A stretch of DNA of 64,000 nt, from positions 18,777,631 through 18,841,630 of the forward strand of contig OY294070.1 in NCBI GenBank assembly GCA_958510875.1, in the 5' to 3' direction. The position numbers and the translations under genes are program-made. Shown here piece after piece: positions 42,970-54,500 of the stretch. Position 1 is the stretch's first letter, and every line of letters begins with the position of its first letter. This DNA comes from Endomychus coccineus. Taxonomy: Eukaryota; Arthropoda; Insecta; Coleoptera; Endomychidae. The notes under the pieces were generated by a model. That model was given only the letters and a program-made list of their open reading frames with translations, was not told where the DNA came from and did not search any database.

Positions 42970-43836
42970 TCTTTTTTACTTATTATACCTATACAAAGTG
43001 CTATCACAGAGCCGGTTTCACTATTTGACGACGATACATCTAGTGTATTGAGTGTTGACAAAAAGAAGAACTTGATGGAAAAACTTCCAATTACGATCCA
43101 CTCACTGGAACAATGGTTCGGTTCAAATAATTTACAGGTAAATGTGAATAAAACGCAGTTATTGAATTTTTCATTTTGGACAAATAACCAAATAATGTAT
43201 TCCTCAAAAGAATGGATTCATAGAATCACAACCTGTAGTGAAGGAATTCATATCGATTCAAGATTAGATTGGCATTATCACTTTGATGATTTGGCAAAAA
43301 ATTCAGCAAAACATACACATGCACTAAGAACTCCACGTTATTTGCTAAAGGAAAACAGCTTTATTGCCTACTTCGCGTACATTGAATCTCGTCTAAAATA
43401 CGGCATAATAATTGTTTTGGGAAATTCGTCAGAAATCAAGCAAATATACAGACTTCGGGAAATGCTTACTAAACATATTTCTGTTATCGAAAACAGACAT
43501 TTACAAGCAGTTTTTCATTGATAAAAATATACTCACTATTACCGGTCTCTATATCTATGAATTCGTTATATTTAACAAAAAAATCCCGAACTCTTTGAAT
43601 TTTGCAGTATCGTGCATTCGTATGATACAAGAAATAAGAACAATTTGATTAGAGATAAACCTAAATATGCTTACATCCAGAAAAATATCTCATACAACAA
43701 AGTGAAAATTTATAATAAAATACCAAGTTTCATTAAGGAGGGAAGTCTCAACCAATTGAAATTATCTCTGAGAAACTGTTTAATAAAAAAAGCATATTAT
43801 AATTCAGCAGGGAATGACAATAATTTCTTCATATGA
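42970..43836 (+). pseudogene. LINE reverse transcriptase C-terminal part
   Basis: FDDDTSSV (about 43025) corresponds to the FADDT active site with Ala changed to Asp. It is followed by LEQWFGSNNLQVNVNKTQLL, GIHIDSRLDWHYHFDDLAKN, the terminal domain (LKYGIIIVLGNSSEIKQIY) and, after a frame change, HSYDTRNKNNLIRDKPKYA to the stop at 43836. The codon pattern is continuous through three frames. Confidence 0.8.
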
Positions 43837-44131
43837 TTTTCTTTATAACATAAGTTTTTATTTCTACACGTCTTAAATGTTACTGTTACAGGAATTTAGA
43901 AATCTTAAATTGTTTGTATTGTTATAGGTCTGCGTACCACTAGATATGTGTTTTTTTTATTATTTAGATGTTTGAATCATAGCACCTATACATTTCAATC
44001 TATAATAAGACTATTCCTATAGGTATTAAATGGAGTACTATTAGAAAAATTTTGGATACTCACACAGTGTATGTTTACGATATGCTTACGTATGTTCTAT
44101 GTACCACTTATGTACCTTTCCAATGAATAAA

Positions 44132-44168
44132 TTCTATTATGTTCTATTCTATTCTATTCTATTCTATT
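44132..44168 (+). repeat. (TTCTA)n LINE tail
   Basis: Six copies of the pentamer end the LINE 3' UTR. Confidence 0.9.
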
Positions 44169-45390
44169 CATATTTCAAATGCAGGCCCCTTATATACCCT
44201 ATTAATTATAAATAGTATTTAAACAAGCATATTTTGTTTGCCCAAATGAATTTTGAGAATTCACATTACAATATTAATATTTATTATATCAATATGATAA
44301 ATTATCACAAAGTAATGGCTTCCTCCACCGTTGAATTTTTAAGAAGAGTCATCATACTTACGTACCCAAAGTTTATTAGTTCTCCTTGAACGTCTGATAG
44401 TCTATTCACCGTGAAAATGACCCTGTATATTTGTTTTTAAATTATTTCGATGGAAACTATCAATGAAATACATTTTGGTACTCCGGAGAAAACCGGAGCC
44501 CTATTTCCAAACTATTTATTGAAGAGATTGCGTTAGATTTCCGGAGTTACCACAAAATAGAATACAACAAATAACCGTAAACTGTAAGTGATGACAAGTA
44601 TAAATTATTGTTGATAGAAACACAATAGATATATTTTTTCAACGGTTGAGGGAAAGTTTTTAAGTTAATTTAAATGTCACGCTCGACAAAATTTGACCAA
44701 ATTGTGAAATTCACATCGATTTTTGTAATATCCGTTTAATTGTAAAACGATCTGAAAACTCTTATTGTTACGATTTCAATGCGAAATGCGAAGTGAATGT
44801 TCCTCGAACGACTTATTGAAAGCTTTTCCACGATAATTATTATTATTCTTACAGTCGTAGTTTCTAAACATTTCTAGTACTGTTAGATTTGGATATTTCA
44901 CGATGTCAATCATTTAAATAGTTTCGTATTTTGATCTACATTCGCAACACTTTTTCTCACGACTCAACAGTTCTTGATCTTGATGAACACGATACCGTGT
45001 ATTGAATTATGAGAAGCATAAAGACAATATTTTCATACTGACCGTGATTTAATGACCATACTTTATCTTCAAGCAGTAAATTTCGCAAAGAAAGAAATAA
45101 TTTCTTTTAATCTTATCCGATGAAGGAATATGGTATCATGAATAAAGCTCGAATTATAGGCGAATTGCCTTTTTTTGCCTATTCTAGATGCTTTTTGCAC
45201 ATTTTGTCATTTTTCGTTAATTCCGCCTTTTTGTGCCTTTTTTTAAATTTCTTGTTACCTACCCATCATATTATTCATATTTCTATTACTAAACCTTTCT
45301 CTAATAACATTTTGGGTCAATAATGAAAAATCAATACTTAAACTTCAAATAAAACAACTAATACAAGTTCAATTTTCACAAGTTTATTAA
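44169..45390. other. A+T-rich intergenic DNA
   Basis: No gene or repeat supported. Confidence 0.35.
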
Positions 45391-45394
45391 GAAT

Positions 45395-45432
45395 GTGACT
45401 ATAGTTTCGCTACCACCGTAGCTTCTTCAAAC
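45395..45432 (-). ncRNA. Degenerate hammerhead-like motif in a Penelope tail
   Basis: On the minus strand TTTGAAGA is followed by a stem GCTAC/GTAGC and GAAACTATAGTC. The order matches a hammerhead, but the CTGATGA core is mutated, so it should be inactive. Confidence 0.3.
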
Positions 45433-45572
45433 GTATTACAAAATACTAAGAGATAACATAATAGCTAATCTAATATACACTTTGATGCTAATCACAGGGT
45501 AGATAGTTATTGTAAATTTAACCTATTTGAGTTTACCCCATTCAGGGATTACACTGGTTGTAACCGGAAGAT

Positions 45573-45970
45573 CTAATTATACAACTTCAACAAGGGTGAA
45601 TTATTAAGTGTTTGTTGGTCATTTAATAGGATTTCCGAATTCTTATATTTATTGATTTCAAGTGATTCAAGTAGATTCAACTTATAACTTATGTTGTGAG
45701 TATGTAAAATCTCGAAATTATCATTAAAGTTGTTTTCCATAATTAAGTGTTCAGCAAAAGTTGAGTCTGATTTATTGTTAATGAAACTACTCCTATAGTC
45801 TTTGATCCTTTTCTTGAAGGTTCTTCCTATCTGGCTAATGTATATCATAGGACAAGACACACATCTTAGCTTGTACACATCACATTTGTCATCCTTAGAT
45901 GATGCATCTTTACTATTTTTAATAATGTTAGATAAATTATTCTGCGTTTTATACGCTGAGTGAATGTCTA
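45573..45970 (-). pseudogene. Penelope GIY-YIG endonuclease fragment
   Basis: The minus-strand frame codes DVYKLRCVSCPMIYISQIGR, TFKKRIKDYRSSFINNKSDS and TFAEHLIMENNFNDNFEILH, ending at 45573. This is the nuclease domain of a further Penelope family. The same open frame continues upstream to 46064 through satellite-repeat DNA, giving a chimeric N-terminus (TFTMFCKLSRRVPGSLEPS) with no relation to Penelope proteins. Confidence 0.8.
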
Positions 45971-46780
45971 ATTTGTGCAAATTCCTAGAATATGACGTTG
46001 ATACAGAGGGCTCCAGGGACCCGGGAACACGCCTAGATAATTTGCAAAACATTGTGAATGTCATAGTCGTGATCGGCGACTTCCGATCGGCGACCCCGAG
46101 AGCTAGAATTTGTTACATTTAATTAAGTAAAATTAACAAATTCCCAGAAGATGACGTAGATACAGAGGGCTTCAGGGACCCTGAAACACCCACAGGTAAT
46201 TTGCAGAACATTGCGAGTGTCAAAGTCGTGATCGGCGACTTCGATAACCCCGAGAGCTAGAATTTGTTACGTTTAATTGAGAAGAATTAACAAATTCCTA
46301 GAAGATGACGTAGATACAGAGGGCTCCAGGGACCCGGGAACACCCACAGGTAATTTGCAGAACATTGCGAGTGTCATAGTCGTAATCGGCGACTTCGAAA
46401 ACCCCGAAAGCTAAAATTTGTTACATTTAATTAAGAAAAATTAACAAATTCCTAGAAGATGACGTGGATACAGAGGGCTCCAGGGACCCGGAAACACCCA
46501 CAGGTAATTTGCAGAATATTGCGAGTGTCATAGTCGTGATCGGCGACTTCGAAAACCCCGAGAGCTAGAATTTGTTACATTTAATTGAGAAAAATTAACA
46601 AATTCCTAGAAGATGACCTAGATACAGAAGGCTCCAGGGACCCGGAAACACCCACAGGTAATTTGCAGAACATTGCGAGTGTCATAGTCGTGATCGGCAA
46701 CTTCGAAACCCCCGAGAGCTAGAATTTGTTATATTTAATTAAGAAAAATTAACAAATTCCTAGAAGATGACAACTCAGAG
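45965..46780 (+). repeat. Satellite array, 144-164-bp units, about 5.3 copies
   Basis: The landmark GATGACGTAGATACAGAGGG recurs at about 45992, 46151, 46315, 46459, 46613 and (partly) 46767. Other parts (CAGGTAATTTGCAGAAC, GATCGGCGACTTC, GAGAGCTAGAATTTGTTAC) repeat in step. A related but diverged stretch follows at 46900-47010. Confidence 0.92.
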
Positions 46781-47227
46781 TACACCAGGTATTGCAGAAG
46801 AATTTTTTCACGTCGTAATCATCACTAGCAACCTTTATATCACCTCTTGAACAGTTAACAAACAACAACAACAAATAATTTCTTATTTAATTTCATCGAC
46901 ATCCAGGGCGTTAGGACGCCCGGATACCCCGGGGGAAGCCCAAGGGGATCTCAGGGAATTTTCTTGATAGCATATTCGTGTTCAGCGACCCCAGAAACCC
47001 CCGAGAAACCAATTCGAGTTCGTTTTTTCACCTCAAAAAGTGCATTCAGAAAAATGCATTTTTTGACTGTAGAAATGCAATAAATTTTTTCCGCAAAAAA
47101 AAAAAATACCGGACAAATTTTCTAAATCACTTTCTGAATCGAATGCAGAAAACCGCATCTTAATCCATCCAACTGCGCCTGGTTTGGAATGTGGAATGCT
47201 TTATTTCCTCGACTGTATTATTATGTA

Positions 47228-48228
47228 ACGGGATATCAAAAATTATCTTGGTCAAGGATGGTTGTGGAATCTAAAACGTGTCTTACTTTACGTTATCAAA
47301 ACTTGTGTCAAATTAATTAATTTGAAGTTTCTAAAAGTGAGAAATTTCGCAATTTTATACGAATGTTATAACACTCAGAAGTCTCTAGCGCTTTAGACTC
47401 CGGGATTTTCACGTGGCCTATCGAAATTAGAAGGTTCGAATTGTATAAAAACACAATTGCATGAACGCCAGACGTCCTATGTAATTAGCTACGAACGTAA
47501 TCATTTTGACATATGCCTCTAGGAGCTCGCTACGCGTCAGTTAGAGTTTATACTTTTTACCTCGATCTTGTTAATTCGGGGCCGTTTTATGCCCCGTGCG
47601 GCTGGCGCCAGTTGTAATGAAGTGTTTTTGACTATAGGCCGCTAGCTTTTAACCGCTTTTGTGTATATTTTAGTACCTAGAAAATTCCCTTTGGTACGTC
47701 GCACGTTAGACGCGGGTAGCTGAGACCTGAGAGTACCTGTTTCTATTTTGATTAAATTTTCCTATTTAATCGACATTTTGGGGCCCGAGACTATGCTATT
47801 CAGTTGGCCCCGTTCATAAACTAACGACATGGAGCGAAAACCGCATGCGAAAAGTCCTCGTAAAAACGTTCTATGTTCCGAAGATTTGCACTTTTCTAAC
47901 TCGCAAGCTACGCGCTCCTCACGTGAACGTCATTCGATTTATCGAAAATTAACCAATTTAAAACAGGTTTCGACCCCGTTTGTGGCTATTGCGACCTTGT
48001 AAAAGGTTCAAAGTTAACATTTCGTTTTACATTCCACAACCACCCTTGACCAAGATAATTTTTAATTTGTAGTTCATTATTGTTTTACAACTGAAATAAA
48101 TAGGTATGAAATTTGTAGGTTATTGATGATGTCAGTGTGACAGTGACATAATTATTTCAAACGTAAAGTGAGACACACGTTTTAGATTCCACAACCACCC
48201 TTGACCAAGATAATTTTTGAAATCCCGG
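47228..48228. mobile_element. 1-kb non-autonomous TIR element, copy 2
   Basis: Nearly identical to 36078-37069 along its length, including the doubled right-end core (48028-48070 and 48185-48228). TA flanks both ends (47226-47227, 48229-48230). One difference is an extra AAGTGAGAAATTTCGC-type stretch at about 47334. No coding capacity is visible. Confidence 0.9.
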
Positions 48229-49529
48229 TATAAATTTAAAGTCAACAAATCTGAAGTGTGAATTTTATGAATTCTATAGTTCAAATTTTAATTCTGAATA
48301 TGACACTTCTTTACTTTTTATTATGTATATTCGGAGTAGTCAGTCATGTAACTAACTTGATGATTTAATAAATTTATTATTATTATTATTAATATCACCG
48401 TTATTTGGCATTTCTTACATTAGTGTTACTGATATTTTATGTGGTACAGTTACGTACAAAAATTGAAGGATTCACCTCGTATTTATTCTTATTATACCTA
48501 ATATTGATGTTTATATATAATTCTTAGAATCGCATAGTAAATTTGTCATTGCTAGACATATTAATTTATATTACTAACTAATCTACCTTTAGCATGATCT
48601 AGTGTAATCTTGAGAAATTCTTAAAATAAAACATCTCCCAATAGACAAGCCCAGCATGTGTTCATAGCAATTAATTTAATAAAGGTGCTACCTGAAATTC
48701 TTTCGGAAATTAATGATGTAAAAGATGAATGAATATACTAACAAAATAACAATAAAAAAACTAAATCAAAAATGTAATTTAGCCACCTTTTCGAACGGCG
48801 GCATTTCGAAGGCCCGACAGAGATAGTCAGTCAAGTAGCTTCGTTGATGCAAAGAACCTTTTATAGTAAGATGATACGATGACTGGACAATTTCGTAAAA
48901 GTAATTTATTTTAAAACGCGTTATTTTTTCACGGGCACCTACCTATACGACAAATGCTTCTTAAAAATGACCGGAAGCTTATTTAAAATGTAATTATCTA
49001 GCGAGCTGGGTGTAGGTACATCATTTGGCGGATCTCTTTTCTTGACTTGCTTAGATTATTGAGGCCACCTACGGATAGAATTTCGTATTTCGACATATCT
49101 TATCCGAAATATTTAACCCTACAACATCCCTTACCTACAAAAATTTATTAAGTTGACATGTTTCTACTTAGATAGTCTGTTTGTTTCTACTTAGAAGTCT
49201 GAAAAGTTTCAAGGCAATGTGAAACTTCTCGTGAATTATTAAAAAGTTCCTGTTTTGTGGTCAAATAGTTTATAATAATAATAGCACTCGCCAGTCAGTA
49301 TCAGCTGGATCCAATATGAAGGTTAATGTGCTCATAAAACTGATCAACTTTTAAGTTAACCAAGCATGTGCATGAAATAAATAGTCTGCTTATAAACAAA
49401 GGAAGTTTAAAAACTTTTGCATTGCAAAAAGGCTTATGAACAAAGGAAGTTTAAAAACCTTCCGCATTGCAAAAAGAATGTTTCAAAATGGTTCAATCAA
49501 ATACTATATTAATAATGGTATGGATTATA
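48229..49529. other. Intergenic DNA with a probable LINE tail and a small tandem duplication
   Basis: AATAAATTTATTATTATTATTATTA at 48365-48390 looks like a stranded LINE 3' end. At 49391-49487 a segment of about 55 bp (ACAAAGGAAGTTTAAAAAC... GCATTGCAAAAAG) is duplicated in tandem. Nothing else supported. Confidence 0.5.
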
Positions 49530-49534
49530 TGTAA

Positions 49535-51500
49535 ATTCTCGGAAAATAGGTCACATTAACATATATGCTTATTATTTTCGTCTTTACGTACACATTAATC
49601 AATATAAAATTCTCGGGAAATAGGTCACATTAACACATATACATATATATGTTGAAACAACTTATAAAAAATTAAAATCTGATCCTACTTTATCAATACA
49701 AAATAACATGAATAAATTAATAAATAATTGGCACAAAAATAAGATAATCCCTATTGAATTGAAAAATAAATTAATTTGCCATAATGGGCTAGCACCTTAT
49801 ATCTATGGCTTCCAAAACTACATAAAAATGATATACCTCTAAGACCCATTATAAGTAATATTGGAGCGCCTACTTACAATTTATCAAAATTTTTATCAAA
49901 ATCTATGAATAATATATTAGGAAAAAATGAATTCTGTGAAAGACTCATGGCATTTTAATGAATTTATAAAAAATCAATCCGTACCCGTAAACCATCAACT
50001 AATTTCCTTGGACGTTGTTCCTTTATTTACAAATATACCAGTCGATTTGGCATTGAATAGCATCAAAAAACGTTGGGCAGAGATTAAAAACCACACACCT
50101 CTAGATCAATCGGAATTTATAAATGCAGTGAAGTTTTGTTTAGAATGCACTTATTTTCAGTACGGTGAACAATATTTTGGAAAAATATTCGACACAGCAA
50201 TGGGATCTCCTATTTCTGCCACCATTGCTAACCTCGTTATGGAATGCCTAGAGGAATCGGTTATAAGTTCATTAGATTTTCAGCCCGTATTTTTTAAACG
50301 GTATGTAGATGATTGCCTTATGTGTGTTCCCAACGACAAAATTCAGTACGTGATTAATAAATTTAACAATTTCCACTGTAAACTTCAATTTACTTGTGAA
50401 ATAGAAGTGAACAAAAACATAAATTTCTTAGATATGAACATTAGGCATGATGCAGATGGAGAAATAAAAACTTCGTGGTATACTAAAGAAGTTTGGTCTC
50501 AACGCTATCTTCACTTTAATTCCGTTGCGCCAGCTTGTTATAAAAAAAGTGTCATAAACGGTCTTACAGATTGCGCGGTTAAATTGTCCCACACAGAGGA
50601 CCGTCCCAAAAATCTAAAAATTGTTCGTAATACGCTGGAATTGAATGGCTACCCAAAAACATTCTTCAATCCTATTATTAAAGAGAGAATAAACAAAATC
50701 TATAATGGATCGTCATATAAAAATAACATAAAAGGTAATACGGACAATTATATAACTTTGCCATACATTCCGGAGACCTCAGAGAAAATTAGGAAATGTT
50801 TGAAAAAGTATTATATAAATGTTGCACATAAGCCTACTAACTGTGTTGGGAAATATTTCTCAAATCTAAAGCTTAGATTATGATGGGACTTATACTGGTA
50901 TCTCTAAACAATATTTACAAAAAAGAATGTATGGTCATAAGTATAGCACAAGAAACCAAAACTTAAAAAATTCCACCGCGCTTGCTAAACATTGCTTTGA
51001 TTATAACCATCAATTCGATTACAAGAATGTTAATAATTTAACTAAGGAAACCAATTATTATAAAAGATCTATTCTGGAGATGATTCACATAAAACGTGAC
51101 TCTAATTCTGTAAATAATAGGAGTGATGTTCAGACCCTAAGTCATATTTACACTAACTTAATTAATTAATATTCTTGCAAATTCCTACATGCATCCCTAT
51201 AATGTTAAAAATATATTTAGGTAGAATGTCAAAAGTATATTCCAGAGGCCAGACCTGCTTTTATTACCAATAAATCTTGACATCTGGTTTGAAAGTAAGT
51301 AGGTACTTGAGCGTCTCGGTTGTTTAGTCTTTCCTAGACTTTGATGACATGCGTGTGCATATTTTGATAATTCTACTTAACAGTGGATTCTTAATATATA
51401 ATAATTTTAACATTATTGTGTTACAATTTCGATTTCGTGTTCTGTTCGTTTCGGCGACGTTGGCATTTGAATGAATTTGGTGCGATAAGAACGCTTTTTA
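49535..51500 (+). mobile_element. Penelope-like element, copy 2 (longest)
   Basis: It begins with inverted copies of the tail segment (complement of GTGACCTATTTCCCGAGAA, twice, at about 49535-49640, and of GTACGTAAAGACG), the head-to-tail pseudo-LTR arrangement of Penelope elements. The reverse transcriptase and endonuclease follow. Its 3' UTR matches copy 1 up to about 51490 and then diverges before the ribozyme. Confidence 0.85.
49655..51169 (+). pseudogene. Penelope reverse transcriptase-endonuclease
   Basis: Blocks in order: PIISNIGAPTYNLSKFLSKS, KDSWHFNEFIKNQSV, LISLDVVPLFTNIPVDLA (first catalytic Asp), TAMGSPISATIANLVMECLE, KRYVDDCLMCVPND (active site, about 50300), NFLDMNIRHDADG, the thumb SQRYLHFNS, and the endonuclease tail KNSTALAKHCFDYNHQFD. 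An open 318-codon frame covers 49927-50883. Frameshifts sit at about 49806 and 49935. A deletion of about 55 bp at 50873 removes the VYKLNCLDC start of the nuclease and adds stops. The RT core is the most intact in the window. Confidence 0.9.
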
Positions 51501-51734
51501 AGTATATGCATATGTATCAAGAAGTCACTGCATAGCAATCTACTTCTAATATTCGAAGTCATCACATGCAATGTTTGAATAAGACTGAAACCAAACTATA
51601 ATACGGTCAAGTATCCAATTTCGAACCAGATGTTTATAATAGGAAAAGGTTGTCAGACCTTATTAGAAATATTGCTATTTCAGGATTTCTATCTAAAATT
51701 TATTTTTAACATTATTAAGACGCATGTAGGAATT

Positions 51735-52047
51735 TTCTAAGGTTTTAATTAATTATATTAGTAAAAATTTGACTTAATGATTGAATGTATGTTCTGCGAT
51801 TTTCAGACTTAGAATCACGTCTTACGCGAATCATCTCCAGGATGGATATTTTATAATAATTGGCATCTTTAGTTAAAATATTATTATTTTTGTAATCGAA
51901 TAGATGGTTATAATCAAAACAATATTTAGCGAGGGCGGTGGAATTTTCTAAGTTTTTGTTTCTAGTACTATAATTATGAACATATATTCTTTTTTGGAAA
52001 TAGTCCCATCGCAATCTAAACAGTTTAATTCATATACTGTGTGAGTC
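51735..52047 (-). pseudogene. Penelope endonuclease fragment, tail-to-tail with copy 2
   Basis: On the minus strand STHTVYELNCLDCDGT leads into KRIYVHNYSTRNKNLENSTA, LAKYCFDYNHLFDYKN, and the family C-terminus ending IFTNIIN at 51745. A short deletion has removed ISKQYLQ. The 5' part of the element is absent. Confidence 0.85.
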
Positions 52048-52101
52048 GACACTTACGGCTGAATGCATATAAATTCTTGAACAAGGATGTGCCAATAACA
52101 A

Positions 52102-52128
52102 CGAGAGAGAGAGAGAGAGAGAGAGAGA
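52102..52128 (+). repeat. (GA)n microsatellite
   Basis: About 13 uninterrupted GA dinucleotides. Confidence 0.95.
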
Positions 52129-52134
52129 ACCTAT

Positions 52135-54500
52135 AATGTTCGAAGAACAACAGACGAGATTTCTGATGAACACCTACCATGGTAAAATCTATAGAAAACG
52201 GAGAGATCTCCCACCTCTCTACGATATTCTAGAAAGGTCAATTAACTAGTAAGATGACATCAATAATCAGACGAATAGCCTTCTTCTGGATAGAATCCAA
52301 GAACTTCATCGTATGTTTGGGAACCGAACCCCAAACATGTAAACAGTACTCCTGGACAGGTCCAATCTGTGCTTTGTGGATTAAGAGGAGGTGCTGGGCT
52401 GTAAAGTAGCTCTTGGCACGAAATAGAAAACCAAGTTTTTGAGAGGTGGTTTTCACAATGGATTTCACATGATCAACTCATGAGAGAGTGCTGTTGGTGG
52501 TGATTCCGAGCATGGAAATGGAAGAATCTATAGGAATAGTTCTACTTGACATCATCATATTAGGGATTGTGGGATCGGCCTTCCTGGAGAAAACGCAAAC
52601 TTGAATTTTGGTTGCATCAAACTCTACTAGATTTTCAGATCCCTATTTCAAAATATTTGCCACATCTCCATCAATTGAAGTGTACCATCATCCGCAAAGC
52701 TGTGGACGAGACAGGTGTGTTCACTTCCAGAAGTTTATATGGAGCAGAAAAAATTGGTGCTAATACAGATCCCTGTGGAACACCAGCGTTGATAGCCATT
52801 GATTCGAAGGATAATTCGTCAACCACCACATCAAGTGATCTATCTAAGAGAAAACTCGATAGTTAGTGACAAAGTTGAGGCGGCAAACCATATGACGGAA
52901 GTTTCCCAAGGAGGCTTTGATGCCAAACTCAGTCAAATGCTTTGGAGATATCCAATGATACAGCTAGAATTTTCCCATGTCTTTCAATAGATTTCCTCCA
53001 TACATGTGTTACGTAGGCAAGCAGGTCTCCTGTTAATCTCTGCTGACGAAATTCACTATTTTGACGGTCATTCACTATTTTGGAGCTCTCTAGGTATTGG
53101 ATGAGCTCCATGTTGATTTCTTTCTCCATCACTTTACAGATCACAGTTAATAGTGTAATGGGTCTATAATTATTAGGAAGGGTCTTCTTTCCTTTTTATG
53201 GAATAAGTTGGACAAGGAAACACCAAGTTTTATAGAAGGGTAAATAACCTGCAGAAAACTGGTGTTAATTCAAGCGCACATTCCTTGAGAACGACAGGTG
53301 GAATTCCGTTTTGCCCCATAGACTTTTTAAAGACAATTTCGGCATTTGTCTATCGATGGCAGCAATATTAGGATTGTGAATCCAAAGTGGAATTTACTGC
53401 AAGTGTTACAGTAAAAAGTTTTGCTTTGTGTTGTTATGTAGTAGCTAGTGTGCCATCATCTTTGGTTAGGGAAGGGAATGAACTAGAAGTGAAATTTCTA
53501 TCAATTGCTTTGACAAACGTCCAAAACGAACGGGAGCCATTCAATAACCTTTGATCTGATTTTGCTATTATTGACCTTTTTCGAAGCGTTTATTATTTCA
53601 TTGCACATATTTCTGCCTTTAACATATTTTTTTATTTTATTTTGGTCTCCTGACATGGGTTGCCGCACCAACGATGGTATGCTGTTTGTTTTGAAGCGAC
53701 GGCCCAAGACAGATAGAACCATCGTTCACCAGATGACGGTGATTTGTTGGTATGGGGTATGTAAGTTTCCATTCCTAGCCTGATAATATCCGAGATCTTT
53801 GTGACACATTGCGTTGAGTCATAAGATTCAAAGAAACTTGGAGATGAATATGCGAAGACCGTCCTAGTCGGTTGAGTTGTAATGGAAAACTGTACGTGGA
53901 GGTGTTGGATTGGTTCGTGGAGTGATATAGGAACAGGTCGTAGTGATGAGTGAATGGTCAGCGTTTCCCTATAGTGCACGATCCTTTACTTCTTAAGGAT
54001 CTAGATTGCGTATTGGCATAATGATTGTTGTTATCAAAAGGATCCGTGGTGGTTCATTAATTAACTGCTCGAGACCATAGGTAATGGCGAAGGCCTCAGC
54101 CTATAGCCCTGCGTCATCCGTCTTGTTCGAAGTTGTGAACTTTGGAATTCCCCATGATGTTAATTTCAGTTGCTGGATAGTTCTGCTGAATGTGGCGAAG
54201 TTTCAGAGAAGGAAATTTAAAAAGTTCACCATGAGCTGATTCATTTGGTTATAAATAAAGACAACAGAGAAATTTTGTCGGTTTATGCTTGAACCACAAT
54301 ATATTGAATTCTTGTGGCTCTAGATTCTCATCTTGGTGACATGAGAGATCATTTCTGGAATAGAGACAGATACCTCTAAAACGATTGTGGAGCTCGTAGC
54401 CAGGGCATAGCATATAGGTCGTGTTGGAATGGATTGACCTGTGTCAGTATGTCTGGTTCGTCTGTCTGCAGGTGGTGATGAATATCGTTTATATCCTTGC
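52135..54500 (-). mobile_element. Antisense jockey-type LINE, badly decayed
   Basis: Endonuclease, linker and reverse transcriptase remnants lie in order on the minus strand. I did not find a poly-A or microsatellite 3' end between the coding remnant and the (GA)n tract, so the 3' border is approximate. Confidence 0.75.
52238..54480 (-). pseudogene. LINE endonuclease-reverse transcriptase, broken
   Basis: Blocks read on the minus strand: KDINDIHHHLQTDEPDILT (about 54460), GICLYSRNDLSCHQDENLEP (about 54370-54310), a linker with YVKGRNMCNEIINASKKVNN, then GQNGIPPVVLKECALEL (about 53320), DLLAYVTHVWRKSIERHGK, ILAVSLDISKAFD (about 52940), AINAGVPQGSVLAPIFSAP (about 52790), TAFADDGTLQLMEMW (about 52690) and the C-terminal KLGFLFRAKSYFTAQHLLLI. 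Many stops and shifts. The FADD active site is intact. Confidence 0.8.

Larger units (their letters stand above)
42963..44168 (+). mobile_element. 5'-truncated LINE joined to the Penelope remnant
   Basis: The coding part (42963-43836) starts just before a reverse transcriptase active-site remnant and is followed by a 3' UTR ending in (TTCTA)n at 44132-44168. The 5' truncation point lies within the Penelope endonuclease, so the LINE inserted into it. Confidence 0.75.

Noticed and set aside
45965..46780. CRISPR-like array
   Set aside because: Units of 144-164 bp repeat along their full length with no short repeat/unique spacer pattern; this is a eukaryotic satellite.
46978..47163. 61-codon plus-strand frame near the satellite
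   Set aside because: Poly-Lys/Phe composition and overlap with diverged satellite sequence.
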